In this document: positions 58,118 to 64,000 of the stretch, one piece after another
Numbering within the stretch: the stretch's first letter is position 1
Layout: each line of letters opens with the position of its first letter
Source of the DNA: Paenibacillus sp. FSL R7-0273
GTDB taxonomy: Bacteria > Bacillota > Bacilli > Paenibacillales > Paenibacillaceae
NCBI RefSeq assembly: GCF_000758625.1
Contig: NZ_CP009283.1
Location: forward strand, 6,652,501 to 6,716,500
DNA: 64,000 nucleotides
Direction: 5' to 3'
The notes under the pieces: model-generated
Told to the model about the DNA's origin: nothing
Database searches by the model: none
The model's input: the letters and a program-made list of their open reading frames with translations, nothing else
Translations under genes and position numbers: made by a program

Positions 58118-60340
58118 CTGTTTAAAAAATTCTATTGTTATAAGCAACTTGACGCTACAGATTGCGGTGCAGCATGTCTTGCCACTATTTCCAAACAATA
58201 TGGGCTAAAATACCCGAATACAAAAATACGTGAAATCGCTGGGACCGATAAGATGGGTACCAATGCTTTTGGAATTGTAAAAGCTGCCGAAAAATTAGGT
58301 TTTACAGCCAAAGCTGTAAAAGGGAATCAAGAAGCTTTCTTTGATAACTTCCCCCTCCCTGCCGTTGCACATGTCATAATAGATCAATCATTATTGCATT
58401 ATGTAGTCATTCATAAGATATCAAAACAAGAAGTTATCATCGCCGATCCTGGGAAAGGCATCGTAAAGTATACCCCGGATAATTTTTTCAAAATCTGGAC
58501 AGGTATTCTTATCCTGATGGTTCCCACTCCAGAATTTAAGAAAGGTGACTTGACCCAAGGATTATTCGCACGCTTTTTCAAGCTTCTGATTCCTCAGAAA
58601 CGAATGCTAATGGGGATTTTTTTAGCGTCCATTTTATATACCGTTTTGGGTATTTTTTCGGCATTCTATTTTCAATTTTTATTAGATGAAATCCTCCCGT
58701 TTGGACTAAAGAAGACTCTTAATATTATCTCTGCAGGGGTTATTGTACTTTACATCTTTAAGATCCTCTTGAATGCCTTTCGCAGCCATCTCCTACTTAC
58801 CTTGAGCCAGAAGCTAGATATCTCACTCATCCTTGGCTATTACCATCATGTTTTAAGGCTACCACTGAATTTCTTCGGAACCCGTAAAAATGGTGAGATC
58901 ATTTCAAGACTTATGGATGCCTCAAAAGTACGTGATGCAATTTCCAGTGCCACCTTAACCTTAATGATTGATATTATCATGGTTATCGCCGGAGGATTCA
59001 TTCTATACTCGCAAAGCGCCATGCTATTTGGGGTTACTCTACTGATGGTACCTTTATATTTGGCCTTGGTCTGGGGGTTTCATAAGCCCTTTGACCGGCT
59101 GAACCGGGAACAGATGGAGAAGAACGCTCAACTCACTTCCTATCTTGTAGAATCGATTGATGGGATAGAAACCGTCAAAGCTTACAATTCTGAAATTAGT
59201 GTAGGCTTCGAAACAGAAAAAAAGTTCATTTCTTTTCTAAGATCGGTATTCAGCTTCGGATTGTTCAACAATGTCCAGAGTTCTCTAAAAAGCGTTGTCC
59301 AATTAATTGGAGGTGTCGTCATTCTCTGGGTTGGTGCAAGCCAGGTCATAGCAGGTAACATGTCGATTGGACAACTTATTACCTATAACTCATTGTTAGC
59401 ATACTTCTTAGACCCTATACAAAACCTCATTAATTTACAGCCAACTCTGCAAACAGCCGTTGTAGCGTCCGACCGACTGGGAGAGATTCTAGATTTAGAA
59501 GCAGAAAAACACAAAGATGAAGATCAGAAGCTTCAGCCTACTTCCTTAAAAGGCGATATTAAATTTAGTAATGTCAGCTTTAGATACGGAACTCGTTCCC
59601 TTGTACTTAAAGATATCAATTTCCACCTCCATGAAGGAGAAAAAATAGCGTTTGTCGGCGAAAGTGGTTCTGGTAAAACGACTCTGATCAAGCTAATTAT
59701 GCAATTTTATCAGCATGAGTCTGGCGAAATCCTAATCAACAACATTAATATTAAGGACATCCATCTCGATAGCTTGAGACAGAGAATTTCTTATATATCT
59801 CAGGACACTTTTTTCTTCAGCGGAACGATTCGTGATAATCTCTGCCTTGGCTTGGGGCTTGATGTTGGCCTTGATAGAATTGCCCAGGCTTGCCAGACTG
59901 CACAGGCTCACGAATTTATCAATCAACTGCCATTACGTTATAACACAATGCTAGAAGAGAATGCGGCAAATATCTCCGGGGGTCAAAAACAACGTTTGGC
60001 AATCGCCAGAGCGATTCTCAAACAGCCAGATATTCTAATTATGGATGAAGCAACCAGTAATTTAGATTCTACAACTGAGAAGGCTGTATCTGAAACGATT
60101 AATACTTTTGAAGGCATAACCACAGTTATTATCGCTCATCGATTAAGTACCATTATGCGCTGTGACCGGATTTATGTAATGGATCAAGGGCAGATCATAG
60201 AACATGGAACACATCAGGAACTCCTAGATTACCGCGGAAAGTACTTTGGCCTATGGAAAGATCAGCTCCCCGGAATTGACCAAAGTCAGGAGCACTGCAT
60301 ACTAAGTTCTACGAGAACAAGCGAGGTATCTCTTGTATGA
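58118..60340 (+). CDS. C39 peptidase-containing ABC exporter (bacteriocin processing and export)
   Basis: A 741-residue protein. Residues 1-130 are a C39 peptidase with Cys16 in DATDCGAACLATI, His94 in LLHYVVIH and Asp110 in IIADPGKG, which cuts double-glycine leaders. Residues 150-450 hold six membrane helices. The C-terminal ATPase has GESGSGKTTL, ISGGQKQRLAIARAIL and ILIMDEATSNLD. The likely start is a CTG at 58118, giving FKKFYCYKQL as in relatives, because TTAGGTGGG lies 7 nt before it; the GTG at 58106 is within that ribosome site. It overlaps the adaptor gene by ATGA. Confidence 0.93.
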   Translation: MFKKFYCYKQLDATDCGAACLATISKQYGLKYPNTKIREIAGTDKMGTNAFGIVKAAEKLGFTAKAVKGNQEAFFDNFPLPAVAHVIIDQSLLHYVVIHKISKQEVIIADPGKGIVKYTPDNFFKIWTGILILMVPTPEFKKGDLTQGLFARFFKLLIPQKRMLMGIFLASILYTVLGIFSAFYFQFLLDEILPFGLKKTLNIISAGVIVLYIFKILLNAFRSHLLLTLSQKLDISLILGYYHHVLRLPLNFFGTRKNGEIISRLMDASKVRDAISSATLTLMIDIIMVIAGGFILYSQSAMLFGVTLLMVPLYLALVWGFHKPFDRLNREQMEKNAQLTSYLVESIDGIETVKAYNSEISVGFETEKKFISFLRSVFSFGLFNNVQSSLKSVVQLIGGVVILWVGASQVIAGNMSIGQLITYNSLLAYFLDPIQNLINLQPTLQTAVVASDRLGEILDLEAEKHKDEDQKLQPTSLKGDIKFSNVSFRYGTRSLVLKDINFHLHEGEKIAFVGESGSGKTTLIKLIMQFYQHESGEILINNINIKDIHLDSLRQRISYISQDTFFFSGTIRDNLCLGLGLDVGLDRIAQACQTAQAHEFINQLPLRYNTMLEENAANISGGQKQRLAIARAILKQPDILIMDEATSNLDSTTEKAVSETINTFEGITTVIIAHRLSTIMRCDRIYVMDQGQIIEHGTHQELLDYRGKYFGLWKDQLPGIDQSQEHCILSSTRTSEVSLV

Positions 60341-61995
60341 GTATACAAATTCATAATCTGTCGGAAATGTCTGACAGTAGAGAAATTATGGAGTCTAGAA
60401 CTAGCCCTATAATTTCTACCTTCATATTTATTATTTTCATTATTTTAGTATCGCTACTTGTCTGGTCTTATAATGGCCAAATTGATGAAGTTGCCAAGGC
60501 TACTGCTGTGGTCAGACCGAACGAGAAAGTCAGTACCATTCAAACTTCATTTAACGGGACAGTAGAACATGTATATATCAAGGAAGGAATACCGATTAAA
60601 CAGGGAGAACCCCTAATTAGATTTGAGCATACAGATCTCGATATAGAACTATCTAATCGTAATTCTGAAATTAGCAAGCTCACAAAAAAACTTCAATATT
60701 TGCAGCTCTATAAACAAAGCATTAGCAGCATGACTAACCTACTCTCTTCTAAAAAAACAGACGAGCTTTACTATTACGATATGGTAGAGCAATTTCTTCT
60801 TGAGTATAGCCAGCTGCAGCAGAGCTACCGAGGGACTTATGAGCAGCTTACATCTGCCATTCACGAGAATGTAGGTTTGCAAGAATCTGCATCCATGAAT
60901 GCTGAGACCAGCTTAAATAAATCTTTTCAAAATAAAATTGAATTAGAGCGTAAAGAGAAGTTGCTTAATGTTGAAATTACAAACGAAAAGTTGCTTGTAC
61001 AATCTATCAAAGATAATCAAAACTTGCTTCCGTCTGAAGATACCAAACGGACCGAACAATATAATTCATATCAAAGTAAATATATTCAGTTATCTAACCA
61101 ATTTACTGAGAAAAAGGAAAACTATAACCGCTCACTCAGTTTGGGGGAACGCCTTATACCCAAAGCTCAGATAATAGAAGAGCAACATCAATATGAAACC
61201 TCTTATTTACAAATCAGCCAATTTCAGAATGAATTCTTACTTAGTGCAGAAAGCAATATCACGAATTACAACCAGCAATTAGCGGAGATACAAAACAGTT
61301 TAGAATTACTGCACAATGGGCACGACCCTTCTGTTACAGAACATGAAACCTTAGAAATGCAGAAAAAACGGCTTGCTGAGCAACAAAGTGACTTGCTTAA
61401 TCAACAGAAACTTAACCAAGTAAGGGAAGAAACAGAATTAAAAAAAATCAAACTTGACCGTATTGTACAAATTCATTCAGCAATCGAGACGGATACAAAA
61501 ACTTTAACCACACTCCAAGAAAATATTAAGGTGCTTGAACTTGAACGAGACAAAAAGATACTTAGAGCACCAATTTCAGGTACTATCAACGTTCTGAAAG
61601 ATACTAATATTGGAGACATAGTACAAGCTGGAGAGTCACTGCTAGCAATTATCCCTTCAAATGAATCAAAATATAAAATGAGTCTTGCCGTCCCCAATGC
61701 AGAAGCCGGAAAAATAACAGTAGGTGATCAGGTAGATTTAAGTTTTACCGCCTTTCCCAGACAAAGTTTTGGCTCACTTCGAGGAACAATTACTTCAATT
61801 AGCACAGACTCTATTGTTCAACAAGATGGCCTGAGCTATTACTTAGTCGAAGCCACTATTCCTAATACCCCACTCATCAACCGCCATGGTGAACATGGAG
61901 AGCTTCGCATTGGGATGACAGCTAATGCTTCTGTAATTACCGATTCTAGAAAAATTATTGATTTCGTTCTGGAGAAGATTAATCTTAGAGATTAA
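60337..61995 (+). CDS. HlyD-family adaptor with long coiled coil
   Basis: A 552-residue membrane-fusion protein. One helix at residues 25-44; a split biotinyl/lipoyl domain (NGTVEHVYIKEGIPIKQGE and RAPISGTINVLKDTNIGDIV); between them about 300 residues of coiled coil; then a beta-barrel part (VPNAEAGKITVGDQVDLSFT). Gram-positive bacteriocin adaptors such as LcnD/MesE are shorter, with a shorter coil, so this one is unusually long and closer in plan to adaptors that meet a TolC. Coupled to the exporter gene by a 4-bp overlap and followed 13 bp later by the TolC-like gene. Confidence 0.88.
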   Translation: MSIQIHNLSEMSDSREIMESRTSPIISTFIFIIFIILVSLLVWSYNGQIDEVAKATAVVRPNEKVSTIQTSFNGTVEHVYIKEGIPIKQGEPLIRFEHTDLDIELSNRNSEISKLTKKLQYLQLYKQSISSMTNLLSSKKTDELYYYDMVEQFLLEYSQLQQSYRGTYEQLTSAIHENVGLQESASMNAETSLNKSFQNKIELERKEKLLNVEITNEKLLVQSIKDNQNLLPSEDTKRTEQYNSYQSKYIQLSNQFTEKKENYNRSLSLGERLIPKAQIIEEQHQYETSYLQISQFQNEFLLSAESNITNYNQQLAEIQNSLELLHNGHDPSVTEHETLEMQKKRLAEQQSDLLNQQKLNQVREETELKKIKLDRIVQIHSAIETDTKTLTTLQENIKVLELERDKKILRAPISGTINVLKDTNIGDIVQAGESLLAIIPSNESKYKMSLAVPNAEAGKITVGDQVDLSFTAFPRQSFGSLRGTITSISTDSIVQQDGLSYYLVEATIPNTPLINRHGEHGELRIGMTANASVITDSRKIIDFVLEKINLRD

Positions 61996-62008
61996 AGGAG
62001 AATGGCCC

Positions 62009-63292
62009 ATGCTTAAAGTGAGGCTTCTTTTTTTAATGATTTGCTTTATTCTGTTTACTACTTATTCAGAGACTGCTTTTGCCGATGCCACCGCTACTGT
62101 AAAAACCAAAAACCTTTCCTTGGATGAAGCCGTGAAACTTGCTCTAAGTCACTACTCCAGTGTCAAGCTTGCTAATTGGAGAGCAGTTGAAAGTAACGCC
62201 CAGTTTTCTTATATTAATGCCGTTAAAAAAAAGCTAGAGGATAAGAATGTCACATCATCAAATGGTCAATTACCTGTCTCCTTCAACGATTTCTTGAAAA
62301 ACATTTCAAACTATGACCAGCTGAGTGACGAAGAAAAAGCAGCTATCCAACAGTCAATCGTACTGCAAATCATGATAAATACTTCAATAAATCAATGGAT
62401 ACAAGCACAGAATGTTAGCCAGAACAGCTATAATCTAGAACTTAAAAATAGCCAGCTTAAAGAGTACAGTAACCAACTGCGCTCGCTCGAGAGTAATCAG
62501 TCACTCAACCGGTTAGAGGTTGAGGAATCAGAGGCATTGGTACGCTACGATGTCATTCAAAAGTATTACCTGCTCTCCTCCGCAATAATGAATATCGAAT
62601 ATTTGAAACAGGACTTGCAGTATTTAGCCTCCCAGGCAGATGATGCTCATTCACTCTATAAAAGTGGACTCATTTCAAAGAAGGAACTGGAAGAGACCCA
62701 GGCTAGAGCTGAACAGCAGGAAATTGCACTTAATCGTGAGGAAAGCAGTCTACAGGCACAAATGGAGCTTTTTAAACACGAATTAGGTTTGACTGATTTT
62801 AGCAAGGTTATAATCAATCCACCCGCTCTACCTGTAATCCCAACAACCAAAAACTTTAATACAGTTTTCGATCCCGTTAATAATCTAGAACTGAAACAGC
62901 AGGATGTCAAAGTGAAGCTGGCTAAAGACAATTATGATGCCATCCTGATCTCCGAGCCCGAACTTAAAAGCTACTATTACATTCTCTGGTCCAGTCAGCT
63001 TGAGCAGAGAAATGCCCTCCAGCAGCAGCTCGAAGAAAAATTCACGGGATATAAAGCTGAAGCTAATAAACTTTCTCAAAGAAATGTCCAATTAAAAGCA
63101 GAGTATATCAGGCTTATGCAAGCATTAGATGATATTAAAACCTTGCAAGGTAAAGGCTTAGCTACCTTATCTGAGGTGGATACGGCCATTCGGCAGGTTA
63201 ATCAATCTAACCAGCAAATGAACAGCTTACAATACGAATATCTGATATTTCTGGAGAAGGTGAATTTAATAGCATACGGGGTTCTTATTTGA
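62009..63292 (+). CDS. Secreted TolC-family (outer membrane efflux protein-like) coiled-coil protein
   Basis: A 427-residue protein with a signal peptide (cut near ETAFA-DA). It has the twofold TolC layout: repeat 1 opens LSLDEAVKLALSHYSSVKLA and has a long helical pair with LYKSGLISKKELEETQARAE; repeat 2 has NLELKQQDVKVKLAKDNYDA and GKGLATLSEVDTAIRQVN. These match the OEP family consensus. The beta-barrel strands that span an outer membrane in true TolC are not apparent. ATG at 62009 follows AAAGGAG by 8 nt; an in-frame ATG at 61958 lies inside the adaptor gene. I infer an extension of the export channel beyond the membrane. It is last in the operon, before a terminator. Confidence 0.82.
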   Translation: MLKVRLLFLMICFILFTTYSETAFADATATVKTKNLSLDEAVKLALSHYSSVKLANWRAVESNAQFSYINAVKKKLEDKNVTSSNGQLPVSFNDFLKNISNYDQLSDEEKAAIQQSIVLQIMINTSINQWIQAQNVSQNSYNLELKNSQLKEYSNQLRSLESNQSLNRLEVEESEALVRYDVIQKYYLLSSAIMNIEYLKQDLQYLASQADDAHSLYKSGLISKKELEETQARAEQQEIALNREESSLQAQMELFKHELGLTDFSKVIINPPALPVIPTTKNFNTVFDPVNNLELKQQDVKVKLAKDNYDAILISEPELKSYYYILWSSQLEQRNALQQQLEEKFTGYKAEANKLSQRNVQLKAEYIRLMQALDDIKTLQGKGLATLSEVDTAIRQVNQSNQQMNSLQYEYLIFLEKVNLIAYGVLI

Positions 63293-63311
63293 AGCATTTA
63301 CAGGTTTAATA

Positions 63312-63350
63312 ATAAATAAAGGAGCCCTAAAACACTGGGCTCCTTTATTT
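63312..63350. terminator. Bidirectional terminator between the TolC-like gene and the regulator
   Basis: AAATAAAGGAGCCC pairs with GGGCTCCTTTATTT, a perfect 14-bp stem with A and T runs on either side. Confidence 0.9.
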
Positions 63351-63996
63351 ATAATATAAATTCCTGCTCATTAGCCGGAGAAGGTGACAGTTTCTTGATA
63401 AACTGCCAACGGTCATTTACATTCATCTTAGTATAGATGCTCTTAATGACATTCCTTACCGTACCTTCGCTAATTCCTAACTCGTTAGAAATGTACAAAG
63501 CACTTTTTTCTACCAACCACATTTGTGCTACATCCTTCTCCCTCGCTGTCAAGCTATACTCTGTGAAAATCAAATCCAACCTGCACCGCTGCAGTTCAGG
63601 ATCATTGCGCATCCATCTAACGCTTACATTATCTGCAATCTGCCGCATTAAAGGAATGGCTAACTCAATGGGCTGCCCTTTATAGAAAGAAATATCCACA
63701 TACCCATGTATTACACCTTCTGAATAGAGGGGAGAGCATACACAATTCCATTCGGAAAATATAGGATTTGTATGCTCCTTCCCTTTAACGACTCCAATTG
63801 AATTCATTACCATCGCAAGCGAAACTGCGTTCAGGCCTAATTCTGGTTTGGCAAAACTTATGCCCACACTTAATCCGGACCTATTCAGTTCTGCTTGTAT
63901 CTCTGGTGATGAAGGATAAATATCCAGAATTTTTCCCGTATCATCACTCAGAAAAACTGCAAAGTCTACAGATATATACTTACTAATTTTGAGCAT
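63349..63996 (-). CDS. GAF-LuxR family transcriptional regulator (possibly partial)
   Basis: At least 215 residues. Residues 1-130 look like a GAF-type sensor of the AcoR class (LGLNAVSLAMVMNSIGVVKG, KEHTNPIFSEWNCVCSP, GVIHGYVDIS). Residues 148-205 are a LuxR helix-turn-helix (LTAREKDVAQMWL, ISNELGISEGTVRNVIKSIY). There is no receiver domain, so it may respond to a small ligand or to another protein rather than a histidine kinase. The ATG at 63996 is 4 nt from the window edge and its ribosome site is outside, so a longer N-terminus is possible. It converges on the bacteriocin-like operon and is a candidate regulator of it. Confidence 0.8.
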   Translation of the reverse strand: MLKISKYISVDFAVFLSDDTGKILDIYPSSPEIQAELNRSGLSVGISFAKPELGLNAVSLAMVMNSIGVVKGKEHTNPIFSEWNCVCSPLYSEGVIHGYVDISFYKGQPIELAIPLMRQIADNVSVRWMRNDPELQRCRLDLIFTEYSLTAREKDVAQMWLVEKSALYISNELGISEGTVRNVIKSIYTKMNVNDRWQFIKKLSPSPANEQEFIL

Positions 63997-64000
63997 TTCA

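Overview
The window reads as chromosome of a spore-former-type Firmicute, most likely Paenibacillus or a close relative. Support comes from the 16S rRNA leader (GTTCTTTGAAAACTGAACAA type), strong AAGGAGG-like ribosome sites with frequent TTG/GTG starts, the pcrB-pcrA-ligA order, split glycine decarboxylase genes (gcvPA/gcvPB), a Gram-positive LexA (DinR) box and surface-glycan genes of the S-layer type. Species cannot be fixed from the sequence alone.

Layout. 1-1610: 5' part of a 16S rRNA gene on the minus strand with two promoters. 1758-4485: a fosmidomycin-resistance-type MFS exporter and a molybdopterin oxidoreductase fused to a membrane cytochrome-like domain. 4556-9192 (minus): a four-gene unit with a secreted alkaline phosphatase, an FtsX-type ABC transporter with a His/Asp/Glu-rich outer loop, and a DUF3299-like lipoprotein; possibly zinc-related. 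9423-14659 (minus): ligA, pcrA, pcrB behind one promoter. 14793-15659: a membrane-anchored glycerophosphodiesterase-family protein.

15759-43463 is mainly a surface polysaccharide or S-layer glycan locus. It has a polyprenyl-phosphate sugar-1-phosphate transferase, several GT2 glycosyltransferases, rmlB/rmlD, a GtrA/GtrB pair, an fdtA/fdtC/fdtB-like set for a dTDP-3-acetamido-3,6-dideoxyhexose, two acyltransferase-3 proteins (one a giant fusion), a methyltransferase/kinase-like/coiled-coil protein resembling the O-antigen chain terminator WbdD, and a Wzm/Wzt exporter whose Wzt carries a carbohydrate-binding tail. Diverging from it is a polymerase/ligase-like protein. galU, an unrelated U32-family gene, and rmlA/rmlC follow. 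The part from about 20.2 to 35.5 kb is visibly richer in A+T than its flanks, which suggests transfer.

43642-56254 is housekeeping: a small membrane protein, uvrB/uvrA with a LexA box on the uvrB start site, motA/motB, gcvH, and gcvT-gcvPA-gcvPB behind a tandem glycine riboswitch.

56474-64000, again A+T rich, is a bacteriocin-like locus: a GyrI/DUF5085-like protein, two homologous 72-residue double-glycine precursors, a hairpin, a possible immunity protein, a C39 peptidase ABC exporter, a long HlyD-type adaptor, and a secreted TolC-family coiled-coil protein. A GAF-LuxR regulator faces it at the window edge. A TolC-like component in a Gram-positive peptide exporter, together with four alternating half-sites phased every 17 bp before the first gene, is the strongest candidate here for an undescribed system.
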